A stretch of DNA of 64,000 bases, taken from the NCBI RefSeq assembly GCF_029784155.1, contig NC_073692.1, positions 431,687,324-431,751,323 on the forward strand. The letters run 5' to 3'. Origin of the DNA: Uranotaenia lowii. Lineage: Eukaryota; Arthropoda; Insecta; Diptera; Culicidae. Shown here piece by piece: positions 11,421 through 22,842 of the stretch; position 1 is the stretch's first letter, and each line of letters begins with the position of its first letter. A program made the translations under genes and the position numbers. The notes under the pieces were generated by a model. The model saw only the letters and a program-made list of their open reading frames with translations. It was not told the DNA's origin and searched no databases.

Positions 11421-13431
11421 TCAAACAAGGTGAATCATTGCTATTTTTCCAGTAGGTGTCATAGCACTACAAGACACAATTGGTGTTTCCGTTAGCTCTC
11501 CTGCGACGATCCATCCAAGATGAGTGTTTTGTAGCAATAGGCCGGCATCATCAATCTTCATCTGGTTCGGTAACAACACATCGTAGAACCTAAGACACTC
11601 CTATCACAATATCAACAGGGCTCAATTGGTTGAAATCAGGATCTGCAAGACTGATAGACGGCGGCAGTTTCCAGGTACTGACATTGATGCTACTTTGGAA
11701 CAAATCCAACGTGATTTGAGGTAGCACATAGAATTTTCTCTCAGCGGTAGTATACTGGGATGTACAAGACAAAACACGAGCCAGGACCGACTCTTTCGAA
11801 ACATTCGTACAACCTCCAACACCTCTCACGGGAAGACTTTCTCGAAAACGTACGAAGTTCAGCTTTTTCGATAAATCCTCGGTCATTAAACAGATTTGGG
11901 ACCCATTGTCCAATAATGCACGAACTGAGACAGTGTTTCCGTTGCTATCGGCCAGCATGACAACGGCTGTCGATAGAATAGCAGTATGAGTGTTCTGTTG
12001 TGTACTAAGTAGTGTGGTAGTGTGGTGACTAACAGTGGGCGTGTTTGTGGGAGGTGGCTGATGTGTAGATTGGGAGTTAATTGGTTCAAGTTGGTAGTTA
12101 TCCGTCCGGGACTGATCGTGTTGCGTATAAAGTTCACTTCTTGTTTGACTATTCGCGCGTTGAGGTCTTCGAGGGGTTTGAGAGAAGCTTGGGATATTTG
12201 ACCGGCTATTTTGGTACGGAGAATATGGATGCAGATGATAGTGATGGCGTTGTCCACACTTCGAACAGGAACTACGCGAACAATCTCCCACAAAATGATC
12301 GGATTCTAAGCAATTGAAACAGAGTCCCAACCTTCGGACTAAAACTCTACGGTCAATCACTCTCATCTTACTGAAACTCGAGCAGTATTCTGCCATGTGT
12401 GGTCCTTTTCTGCAGATAGGGCAAAGGCTCGACACTGACATCATGCTGTGGCTGATGGGTACCCTCGAATTCCACTGATTTTCAAATATATTCCGACTGG
12501 CCGTTGACTGGAGAATCGAACACAGGTTTTCTAGGAACTCTACCATAGCTTCGAAGGAAGGCACGTCTTTAGAAGCATGATGAGTTTCCCAGAGACGGTA
12601 CGTTTTTGTGTCCAACTTCTGTGATAACATGAACGCCAGCAGCGTGCTCCAATCGCTCGTCCTCTGGCCCAATTTCTCTAACTGCTGAAGGTTAGTTTTG
12701 AAAGTCGTTAACAGTGCATTCAATCCTTCAAAACTTTCAATCTGCATAGCAGGTGCTGCAAGTAGCGCCTTCATGTGCTCCTGGGCTATCAACTTGTGGT
12801 TTTCGTACTTCGATTCCAAGACGCTCCAGGCAAGGTTGTAATTGATCGCTGATACCTGAATTTGGTTGATCTGGAGAAGTGCATCATCTCTCAACGACGT
12901 ACGGAGATAATTGAACTTGTCCATTGGATTCAGCAGCGCGTTATCGTGTATCAGGGATCTGAAATTATCACGGAAATTTATCCAATCTGGAAGATTTCCT
13001 GAGAAAGTTGGCAGCGTCAATTCAGGGTACTTTGTGTGAGAAGGCAAAACAGAGTCGGAAACGGCGATTCTATGTGAGGGTTGAGCAGGGATGAACTCCA
13101 TCTTTAACATCAGCTGTTGTTTTAAGGAAAAGTACCTATTCACGAACTCCTTGAACACCTTCGCATTTTCCTTTCTTCTGGTTTCCTTCGTGATCGCACG
13201 TGCCTCGTCATCGGCATCTTCATTTTCCAAATCAATATCTTCATAGAGCGTGCCAATTTGAACCCGTAATTCACAAAACGTGTTGTAAGCCTCGTCCAGT
13301 TTGGCTAATCGTGGTGGGAGTGAACCTTGATCCTGAACAGCTTCGTACTCTTCCAGAAAATCGTCCAAACTTTCCAGCAGGTTCCATAGAATTCGTTCTT
13401 TCTTTATAAGACGTCGGAGATCGTCCGCCAT
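11421..13431 (-). pseudogene. BEL/Pao gag-protease polyprotein, frameshifted and lacking RT/RH/IN
   Basis: The frame opens at ATG 13431 and runs 613 codons to 11590. Residues about 130-320 match the DUF1759-type capsid region of BEL/Pao (PTFSGNLPDWINFRDNFRSL, then the LLQINQI/WSVLESKYENHKLIAQEH block). Two perfect CX2CX4HX4C zinc knuckles follow near residues 335 and 367 (CPICRKGPHMAEYC, CFNCLESDHFVGDC) with a partial third. An aspartic protease of DUF1758 type starts near residue 490, with the active-site-like ALLDNGSQICLM (DNGS where DTGS/DSGS is usual). At about 11590-11602 an indel shifts frame; the other frame continues FYDVLLPNQMKIDDAGLLLQNTHLGWIVAGEL to a stop at 11421. Polymerase and integrase domains are absent (full BEL polyproteins are usually about three times longer). 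The frame is otherwise intact, matching the young LTRs. Confidence 0.88.
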
Positions 13432-14428
13432 TTTGTATCACAAATACTTGTTAGTAGCACTGATTTCAAAATAACTCCCGAGACCTCAAACGTCAACGAT
13501 TTTGATTTGACAGAAGGAAACAATTTTCTGATCACTTGATCAGTTTAAGTCAAACATAAACTCGCTACTTCTTGGCTTACAGTGTCAACCGGATAATGAA
13601 TTCTAAACACTCCACAATCTAACAAATCATACAAAATTTTGGTACTATTTTGCCAATCAATCAATGCTATGCAACATGCTGCAAAACGATCAACAAAGCA
13701 TTCGGAATCCTCGCGCTCAAGCCACTTCAACCACTCAAAATTATGATTCGCACACACACAAACTATCTACTAGTACTTATCTTATCACAGCCTCAAATCC
13801 TCTGGTTGATGTCGAACCCTTCATTTAATCAGCACTGACGACGTATATTCCAGCACCAGGGGCTCCATTCCGTTGCAGTGATGCTGATCAATATTTCACT
13901 TCTCCGGGAACTTGGCCGCGCAATTCCCAAACAGCACAATTCAAAAAACTTGCACAATACAATTATCCGAATAATTTTCAATAAAAATTATACTTTTTCG
14001 GGCACAAGTATTATATTTTGGAAAACAGCTTCTCAACAACAACTTTCATAAAGTGCCGAATAAACTCCCAAAAACATCACTTTTTACCCGGGGCGACTTT
14101 AATTTGTTTCACTCGCTCAGGGGGATAGTAGATTTACTCAGGTGAACCACAAACTTTTTGGCTTTAATTTGCCTCTGATTGATCACTTAAAACCCACCAA
14201 GGCTCCCAAGATACACAAAATCACCGGAAACCGGTCAACCCAAGCCCGCGAAATCCAAATTAGATCAACCCAAGCCACCCGGTAACGAAGAAACCCGTGT
14301 TAAATATGGCAAACCCAGATCAAGCCGGCCAACACAAAAAGATCTTCTTCACGAGCCGTTCTCACACAAAGGGTTCACAAATGGAACGCGCATAAACTTC
14401 ACGGGGTTATCCGGTTCGAAGGACCAAA
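13432..14428 (-). other. 5' leader of the BEL element with primer-binding-site region
   Basis: About 1 kb without reading frames lies between the LTR and the gag start. Directly inside the LTR the minus strand reads TTTGGTCCTTCGAACCGGAT (14409-14428), a TGG-starting primer-site-like sequence that includes a T-loop-like TTCGAA. The tRNA cannot be named with certainty from sequence alone. Confidence 0.6.
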
Positions 14429-14873
14429 TGTTGAGGCCAATCCTCCGAAAGTTCACTGGTCCGGTTGAACTACGGAAGTTTCCCTTGCGTTCGATGTTCG
14501 GACGGTTAAAAATACACGGCTCTTGAACGATTCGGTGATAAAGTCACGGGGGACAATTTATTCTTAACTCTAACACTTAACGATAAGACAATAGACCGCA
14601 GTGGACTGTATCATTATCAAAAACAATACGACTGACTGACCCGGGTGACTAATTGGTTCTAACTCTTTCGCTATTACATGGCTATCGGCAGCTTGCAGTT
14701 GTCGATCCAGACCGATTGGCTCTCGGTCAATTTTCTACCTATCTGGCACACACGCACTGCTTGCCGTGATCAAGCAGATGCGTGTGGCAGATATAAAGCA
14801 ATAAAGTTACTGGTGGCCGACGTGATTCCTTAATCAATTGCGTTGTGCGCGCACTGTCGTTTTGGCGCGAACA
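14429..14873 (-). repeat. BEL LTR (5' LTR in element orientation)
   Basis: 445 bp, identical to 9558-10002 except G at 14467. It drives transcription toward lower coordinates. No TATA box could be chosen with confidence. Confidence 0.93.
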
Positions 14874-15090
14874 TTGACAAAATTGACAAAATTGACAAAA
14901 TTGACAAAATTGACAAAATTGACAAAATTGACAAAATTGACAAAATTGACAAAATTGACAAAATTGACAAAATTGACAAAATTGACCAAATTGACTAAAT
15001 TGACTAAATTGACTAAATTGATAATAATGACAAAATTGACAAAATTGATAAAATTGACAAAATTGACAAAATGGATAAAAATGCCAAAAT
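14874..15090. repeat. TTGACAAAA satellite (right part) and variant-rich transition zone
   Basis: This continues the array interrupted at 9557. The first 13 or so units are uniform. Between about 14985 and 15105 the units become heterogeneous (ACCAAATTGACT, GATAATAATGAC, TGGATAAAAATGCC, ATGATAAAA) before changing to ATGACAAAA. This is the boundary between two homogenised sub-arrays. Confidence 0.93.
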
Positions 15091-16945
15091 TGACAAAAAT
15101 GATAAAAATGACAAAAATGACAAAAATGACAAAAATGACAAAAATGACAAAAATGGCAAAAATGACAAAAATGACAAAAATGACAAAAATGACAAAAATG
15201 ACAAAAATGACAAAAATGACAAAAATGACAAAAATGACAAAAATGACAAAAATGACAAAAATGACAAAAATGACAAAAATGACAAAAATGACAAAAATGA
15301 CAAAAATGACAAAAATGACAAAAATGACAAAAATGACAAAAATGACACAAATGACAAAAATGACAAAAATGACAAAAATGACAAAAATGACAAAAATGAC
15401 AAAAATGACAAAAATGACAAAAATTACAAAAATGACAAAAATTACAAAAATGACAAAAATGACAAAAATGACAAAAGTGACAAAAATGACAAAAATGACA
15501 AAAATGACAAAAATGACAAAAATGACAAAAATGACAAAAATGACAAAAATGACAAAAATGACAAAAATGACAAAAATGACAAAAATGACAAAAATGACAA
15601 AAATGACAAAAATTACAAAAATGACAAAAATTACAAAAATGACAAAAATGACAAAAATGACAAAAGTGACAAAAATGACAAAAATGACAAAAATGACAAA
15701 AATGACAAAAATGACAAAAATGACAAAAATGACAAAAATGACAAAAATGACAAAAATGACAAAAATGACAAAAATGACAAAAATGACAAAAATGACAAAA
15801 ATGACAAAAATGACAAAAATGACAAAAATGACAAAAATGACAAAAATGACAAAAATGACAAAAATGACAAAAATGACAAAAATGACAAAAATGACAAAAA
15901 TGACAAAAATGACAAAAATGACAAAAATGACAAAAATGACAAAAATGACAAAAATGACAAAAATGACAAAAATGACAAAAATGACAAAAATGACAAAAAT
16001 GACAAAAATGACAAAAATGACAAAAATGACAAAAATGACAAAAATGACAAAAATGACAAAAATGACAAAAATGACAAAAATGACAAAAATGACAAAAATG
16101 ACAAAAATGACAAAAATGACAAAAATGACAAAAATGGCAAAAATGACAAAAATGACAAAAATGACCAAAATGACAAAAATGACAAAAATGACAAAAATGA
16201 CCAAAATGACAAAAATGACAAAAATGACAAAAATGACAAAAATGACAAAAATGACAAAAATGACAAAAATGACAAAAATGACAAAAATGACAAAAATGAC
16301 AAAAATGACAAAAATGACAAAAATGACACAAATGACAAAAATGACAAAAATGACAAAAATGACAAAAATGACAAAAATGACAAAAATGCAAAAATGACAA
16401 AAATGACAAAAATGACAAAAATGACAAAAATGACAAAAATGACAAAAATGACAAAAATGACAAAAATGACAAAAATGACAAAAATGACAAAAATGACAAA
16501 AATGACAAAAATGACAAAAATGACAAAAATGACAAAAATGACAAAAATGACAAAAATGACAAAAATGACAAAAATGACAAAAATGACAAAAATGACAAAA
16601 ATGACAAAAATGACAAAAATGACAAAAATGACAAAAATGACAAAAATGACAAAAATGACAAAAATGACAAAAATGACAAAAATGACAAAAATGACAAAAA
16701 TGACAAAAATGACAAAAATGACAAAAATGACAAAAATGACAAAAATGACAAAAATGACAAAAATGACAAAAATGACAAAAATGACAAAAATGACAAAAAT
16801 GACAAAAATGACAAAAATGACAAAAATGACAAAAATGACAAAAATGACAAAAATGACAAAAATGACAAAAATGACAAAAATGACAAAAATGACAAAAATA
16901 ACAAAATTGACAAAAATTATAAAAATGACAAATGTCAAAAATGGT
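15091..16945. repeat. 9-bp satellite array, ATGACAAAA unit (second block)
   Basis: About 200 units of ATGACAAAA, the same unit as the array at 177-2438. Phase is kept for about 1.3 kb; a 2-bp deletion near 16388 is the only frame change. Point variants (GGC, ACC, CAC, TTAC and GTGAC) act as internal markers and show internal duplications. The array decays through ATAAC, ATTGAC and ATTATAA units after about 16895. Long open frames (up to 724 codons) are artefacts of the period. Confidence 0.97.
15421..15680. repeat. 189-bp higher-order duplication inside the satellite
   Basis: The marker set ATTAC (15424), ATTAC (15442) and GTGAC (15477) recurs at 15613, 15631 and 15666, every marker displaced by exactly 189 bp (21 units). 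This is a tandem segmental duplication within the array. Confidence 0.88.
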
Positions 16946-19600
16946 AAAATTAATAAAAAAAAATTAGAGATTTTCACAAGAAAAAACCCATACATACAAT
17001 AATTATACAAAGAAAATCTCAAATATTTTCAAAGTACAACGCATTAAATGGAAAAAAATAACACGTGCATAGTGAAATGTCAGTGTCAACAATAAAATTT
17101 TGAAAATACCAATTGAAAACACTAAAACGCACTCATGTTTAACTTTAGTTTTTCAAACGTAAACCAAAAGATTCTGGTCATTAAATTAGCAAACAGGTGT
17201 TAATGTAGACCTACTACATTATTCAAAAAGCAGTAGCAATTTAAGAAAACTAAACCATACTTCAAAACTTCTTCAATTCTACGTGACGACTTATCCTATG
17301 AATTTGTTTAAAATGTTCAAATAAATTTCACCAATTGAAATACAATTGATTAAAAGCTATATGTAGTGCATAACCCTACATCATAAGCATTAAAAATAAA
17401 GGCAAAAATAAATGAAATTATTCAGAAATGGCGTCATACCCTATTTCAACTGATACAGTCTCCAGCCTTGGTCAGATCTGCGTAAGATTATCATACGACT
17501 AGTTGTAGTTCAAACGGCACATCTCTGCCCTTGCGGTCCTTCAGTTAACAAAAGCAACAAGTTTTTCTTCATTAATTCATGCCAGAAAAGTCTATCGTGG
17601 ATACTATTCAAACTTCGAGTGCAGCAAAAAATCATCTGTAAATGGCAAGAAGGACTCAGAAAAAAAAGCTTTCCAGAAACAACCAAAAACTCATTTAATC
17701 CCTTTCCCCGGCGCTGGTAAAAAGCGCTTCTCGTTTCGGCAGTTGGCAGTTGGCATTAGAAGAACCCGACCCGAACCTGGAACTGGAACTGGCCACGATC
17801 CCGGACGCTTGAACTCCTCCGGGGGCCATTGGCAGAAAATTCATAAATTGCCAGCTTGTTTGTTCTTTATATTGTGTCAATCAACGCACACACGGTATGC
17901 GATTTTCGTCATCGTATGCAATCATTTATGCAAGCTTCGAGTCGATGGGGTAGAGAAATATCTGCCGGTTTTGATCAAAGGAAAAAATTCGTTGAAAAAT
18001 TGCACCCACTTTATCTAAGGCCGGTCAGCAGCATCGACATCGACAGAAGAGGATAGAACGGAGAAAAAAAAACGCACATCGGTAACAACATCGAAATCAG
18101 CAAAATTTTCTCAGAGGGAGGAGGCCCAAATCGTATGCACAGACTGGCTCTGGTGAAGTAGAAAAAAAATCTCGCTGACCATCTCTCGTAGTTATATGAA
18201 GTTCGTTTATGCCAACAACGCCACCGATTGGGGACTTGCAAAAACAACGTTAGATGAAAAATACACGTTTTTATTTCTTATTCTGTGTAAAATATCGTCA
18301 AGGCGGAGGCTTCTACTGCTCATCGTCACCCGACTCACCAGCAACAATAAAAACAACACCAACGACGGCAGCAGCAACAAAAAACAATAGGCCCGATGTA
18401 CGATTATGGAAACTGAGCAGAGACGCGAAAATGGTCAAGCTCGAAGCCGGCCAGCAGCCGCAAAAAGTGCACTAAAACCGATAAAAACGTGTGCGAAATA
18501 AGAAAAACAAACGTGACACCACAATTGACCAGCCCTCTCCATCAAATTGTGCGTTCAAATTTCCTTCTTCCACGAAACGACGACGACGACGACGACGACG
18601 ATAACGACACGACACGGGTGCTCTCGGTGTTGCATACATATAGGCGACCGTTGTCCTTTTCTGTCGCTCGCCTAGCGCCAGTGCTGACTTACCGATTGAT
18701 GCGTTTGTGTATCGTGGTTTTCCACATTCACCCTTTCTCCCCTAACAAACGGAACACTACGACTACCAGCACTTTTTCTGTGCTCCGCGTGACGATGATG
18801 GTCGCGATGACGATGATAATGATGATGGGGATGATGATTTCGGTGGAATAAAAATTCTCCTTCATAAAAAGTGCATTAGTGCGGCCGCTCAATTTTCTCT
18901 CGCAGCATCCAATTTTTTTTCTTTACCATAATTCTTCTCTCTTGTCGAGTGTTTGAGTTTCTAAGACCACCCCGCTGTAGAATGATGCATATGTTGAGCT
19001 GAAAACAAATCCTCGTGATCGGCATACATGCACACGGCCGAAATCATAATTTTCTTCTCCCGTACAAGTATCTTTTTGCCGGAGAGGCTTCGTTGTTAGT
19101 TATTTAGCTTAACAATAATTCGCGAAACCGTTGATGGTTTCTTTCAAGTGGGGAAAAACGAGTTCAGAGATGACTACTTATCAGAATACACTTTGAGCTT
19201 TTTTAAAACTTTACTCCAAGAAGCTTTCCTACATGTTAAAGAAACGTATCACTAGATTTTGGTGCCATTGGGATGTCTTATAATTCATTAGAAATTCCCA
19301 ATAATCATGAACGTGTTTTTTAAGCCTAAAATTTAATTCAAAATCTGCTGATGCGTTTCTTTAAAAATATAACATTGAAGTGTTTTTCCTTCGTAATTTT
19401 CATCCTGAATCTTACAAATTTGCAAAAATGTAAGAAACAATCTTTTTAATGTGGCCATTCAAAAAAAACCATTTTTAAATTTGCGCTGGGTCGATTTAAA
19501 AAAAAAACAGTTTTTTAGACATTTCTTCATAGCAAAGTTATCGATTCTCGAAAAAGTGTGCTTCTTTGGTATTTTGGACTCTCAAACGAATTTTTTTATA
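16946..19600. other. Nongenic stretch, possibly host intron or 5'-flank; microsatellites
   Basis: No transposon signature was found. 17690-18860 is less AT-rich, with (ACG)n at about 18578-18602, AAC/CAGCAG-type repeats near 18340-18390 and GATGAT repeats at 18792-18840. It contains no frame longer than 120 codons and nothing with a recognised domain. It is the best candidate in the window for non-transposon host DNA, but no exon can be argued. Confidence 0.4.
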
Positions 19601-21494
19601 AGGTACACAAGGGTAAGTGGGGACGCGGGGTAAGTGGGGACGGTGGCTATTAAAACAAGACTGTAAACTATTTTTTCAAACTTTTAATGCAAAATGTTAA
19701 ATTTACTTGTAATCTATCCAATAACTGTAAAAGAGATACGGTTCTGACAATAACGGATGTTTACGGTGACTTTTCGTTAATTTTCTATTTGTAACTACGA
19801 TGTGGAGTTGATGTGCATCTTTTGCAATCGCAAATTACTCGTAAACTAGCTGGCTCTTGACGATAGACTCTATATTGAAGCAATCCTCACATTAGAAACA
19901 ACCAGTTAAGAAAAGAAACGACGATTGAAAATTAAGAAAAAAGAGTTTATTTTACAAAATCTAAAATTTTGTCTCCAAACCCTACCTGGGGTAAGTGGGG
20001 ACGGCTTTATACATAAAGCTTAGTTCTTTTAGAAATGGGACAGTTACGAATGCCTGTATCTCAAAAACCATTCGTTTGAACGAAATACTTTCTATGAAGA
20101 AAAAGAAGGCAATGTTATGATCTTTCATGAAAAAATTTGGAAAAAAATATTTACCGTTTTTTGTTAAAGAAATTTCTACTTTATTCTTGGTATCTCTCAT
20201 TGGCCGGCGCACACTTTGTTTAGTCATGGTATTGATCAGTTTCTCCAACTTACACTTCGTAAAATCTATATTTTAGGTGGCTTCACCTTCCTTCTTCAAT
20301 TTCTGATACTTTTTGGTCCAATACTTCTCTGGAAACTGGAAACTGGAAGCATTTTAGTGGATACAGTTGTTTCGAAATGAACAAATTTGATTATTTTTGA
20401 CCACATTTTTGAACGTTTTTTTTTCGGTACCGGTTTTACAGCTTAAGAGCTTTGGAACTATCAAAAAATGGTTGTTTGAGGTTGGATTTTAATGAGTCAT
20501 CACTAGGCAACACTTTCAGCTTATCGGAGAAAATTGTTTTGGACATATCAGCGATCTACCCTTGGTTTTTCGTTTATTGAAAATTAAAAATGCTGGTATG
20601 AGACTTGCATTCCTTGATGATCCTTAACCGTTGTTGCCGATCATCTGCTTCACTCCATTGCTTGATTTGAACTTTGTGGACATTATTGACAGTGTTTGCA
20701 TACTTATCCACCACAAAAACTCAGTAATTCTTTGAATAATCAACGGTTTTGTCAGCTATCAATTTGATAATGACGAATTTTAAAGGAAACTGTGCAAAAT
20801 TATTTTTTTCTTTTTCTCTTGCATCGTACATATCTCAAAAACGCATAAATTTTAAATTTTGGAAAAAATTGGTCAAATAGTACTTTTTACAGGCAACAAA
20901 ATGTTGTTAAAATTTTTAAAATCCAATAACTAGTTAACGAGCTATTAGCAAATGAAAGTGTCCCATTTCTAAAAGAACTAAGCTTTACTTGATGTTTAGA
21001 CATTTTTTCAATTTTCTCTCCTTCATTCAATACATTTTAGCTTTATTTAGCATTCGGATCATGATAAGTTGGGAAAAGTACTTGTGATTTCTGGAATAAG
21101 TGTATATTTTATCTATATTGTGTGTTGCAACATAAATTACACACAATAACCACTACCGTGAACTTTTTTCAAAATTTTGGACGGTTCGAGCAATATATTA
21201 ACGTATTCAACCAAAAAAACCCAAATTTGTTGAAAATTTCCTGAGAAATCAAAGGGAAAATCTACCGTCCCCACTTACCCCATAAAGAGGGGTAAGTGAA
21301 GACACCAGCAGTCCATAACAATTCACGTAATAACTTTTTTCGCTTTTCGTCTATCAAGCTCATTTCTTCGGCAAACAACATATTCTGCCTCACATTGAAT
21401 GCGATTTTATCGAAATTGATCCACTGCCGATTTTTTAATGATTTTTTAAAGTTGAACTATACGAAAAACCGTCCCCACTTACCCCGGTGTACCT
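19601..21494. mobile_element. Inverted-repeat element with GGGTAAGTGGGGACG ends
   Basis: The terminal repeat of about 24 bp is GGTACACnnGGGTAAGTGG then GGACG (19602-19625), with its reverse complement at 21470-21493. The same GGGGTAAGTGGGGACGG word recurs internally near 19627 and 19989 (plus) and 21263 (minus), with a diverged copy near 21291 (plus), so ends are repeated in layers. No clear target duplication or transposase was seen. A separate 970-bp element is nested inside (20016-20985). Confidence 0.72.
20016..20985. mobile_element. 970-bp TA-flanked element, ends AAGCTTAGTTCTTTTAGAAA
   Basis: A perfect terminal inverted repeat of at least 26 bp, beginning AAGCTTAGTTCTTTTAGAAA, is flanked by TA on both sides (20014-20015 and 20986-20987), as for Tc1/mariner-type elements. 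A diverged relative lies in inverted orientation at 32272-32712 plus 35961-36400. No transposase-like frame is intact. It is nested in the element at 19601-21494. Confidence 0.8.
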
Positions 21495-22842
21495 CGATAA
21501 AATAATGTTAATCGTAAAAAAATATCGCTAGATGAAGCATTTAAAAAAAAAGAACTCAATAGATGCGATAGTATTATAACTAGTATTAGTGCAACTTAGC
21601 AGAAGAAATTAATTGCTGTAAAAATACTATCTGAAGTATGCTTGCAAAAAAATTACAAATTTATCTGCTATTGATCAAATCTCAAAGTCATGAATGTTTC
21701 CTTTTAAAAGTTTCTATTCAAAATGAGCGCAATAATAAATTAAAAATCTTTCTTAAATTTATTTTTATTGAAATTTGAAAAAACCACCATACAATTTTTT
21801 TTTGTATTGGCATTTTCTAACATTTTCAAACGCTATTGTAAAAACATTTTTTTTATGGTCCACATATGCGAATAAAACATTATCAATTGATACATAGAAT
21901 TCGAGAAGGATCGAAGTAGTCATCGACTGAAGCAGGACCTATTTTTTTTTTCAAGCTCTGATATTTCGTTAATTTCAAAAGTAAATAAATATCAGAAATA
22001 ATCATAATCAAGCCGAAAAAGACCCCAAATTGAACAAGCAATGTGTGTCGGAGGATTTCTCGAGTCATCAGGCACGCCCAACCGCTCCGAGGGTGCAGTC
22101 TGTCAAACGTCATCCGGTTCCTCCAATCAGAATGTAGTCCAGCGGTTTATGGGTGATGGTTACAGCATAGGTGGACACCCGAAGGAATATTCGAACCTGA
22201 AGCACAATCCGTTTGTTAAGTCCCAACCTAATTGCAAATTTACTTTAATTTTAACTTTTTAGTTCAAAATTTGCTTGCGTTATTTGCAACAAGTTCATCA
22301 GGCATCCCACATTCTGGATTAATGAACTTTACTTCAGTTGCAGTTTTGGTTTAAATAATTCTTTTAAACAGCTAATGCTTGAAAACTTGCAGTTAGTGAT
22401 GAAATGTGAATCTTGTCCGAGCTACAGACAAATATGAAGCTCCGTTCAATTCATACAGGAATGGATTTAGAAGGATCAGTAATTTCAAGATATTGGAATC
22501 ACGAGAAAAATTCCAGAGCACAGTGTCAATGCTTAACAACAACAAAAAATTGGTGAGCTCTTTCCATTTTCCTTTATCTGTGTATATGAGTACATTTTAA
22601 TATTTTTTCACTCATCAATCCTATCTGCCAAGTAGGATTTCCTATAAACGCAAATAACCCTCGCTCCACCTATCTGACACAGCATCCTTGTTTGTAGGGT
22701 CGCATGAGTCGCACCTGAATAGTTTATTTCGCTGTTCAGATTATCCCCATATGATAAGGTACATTAACTTGTCACGGTGTGCATCTTGGTACCACACTGA
22801 TTCTCAATAACAACACTTGAAATGAGTATTAAAACCAAATAG
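21495..22842. other. AT-rich nongenic stretch, nothing recognised
   Basis: No coding potential or terminal repeats were identified. A 15-bp word CAATTGATACATAGAATTCG-like at 21887-21906 is repeated at the SINE target site (25243-25262). Confidence 0.4.

Larger units (their letters stand above)
9558..14873 (-). mobile_element. Young, internally deleted BEL/Pao LTR retrotransposon
   Basis: A 5316-bp element in minus orientation, bounded by 445-bp LTRs (9558-10002 and 14429-14873) that are identical except for one A/G difference (9596 versus 14467). It is flanked by TTGAC on both sides, compatible with the 5-bp target duplication of BEL/Pao, although the 9-bp satellite target makes any 5-mer repeat expected. 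It encodes gag plus protease on the minus strand, then loses reverse transcriptase, RNase H and integrase; in their place is about 1.4 kb of noncoding DNA with four tandem repeats. Near-identical LTRs with no polymerase imply recent mobilisation in trans by a relative. Confidence 0.93.

Noticed and set aside
9553..14878. TTGAC direct repeats as proof of a 5-bp target duplication for the BEL element
   Set aside because: The target is a 9-bp satellite, so any 5-mer is repeated nearby by default; the duplication is compatible but not independent evidence.
177..16945. Regular short repeats as a CRISPR-like array
   Set aside because: No spacers; unit is 9 bp and contiguous; the context is eukaryotic.
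14739..17022. Open frames up to 724 codons in the second satellite (FLS, FCH, FVI, NDK and MTK repeats)
   Set aside because: Same artefact. Five of six frames of ATGACAAAA are stop-free, so length carries no coding information.
17743..18851. Possible host 5' exon with CGA and CAG repeats
   Set aside because: The composition is suggestive, but no open frame with a domain, no convincing start context and no splice-linked exons can be shown.
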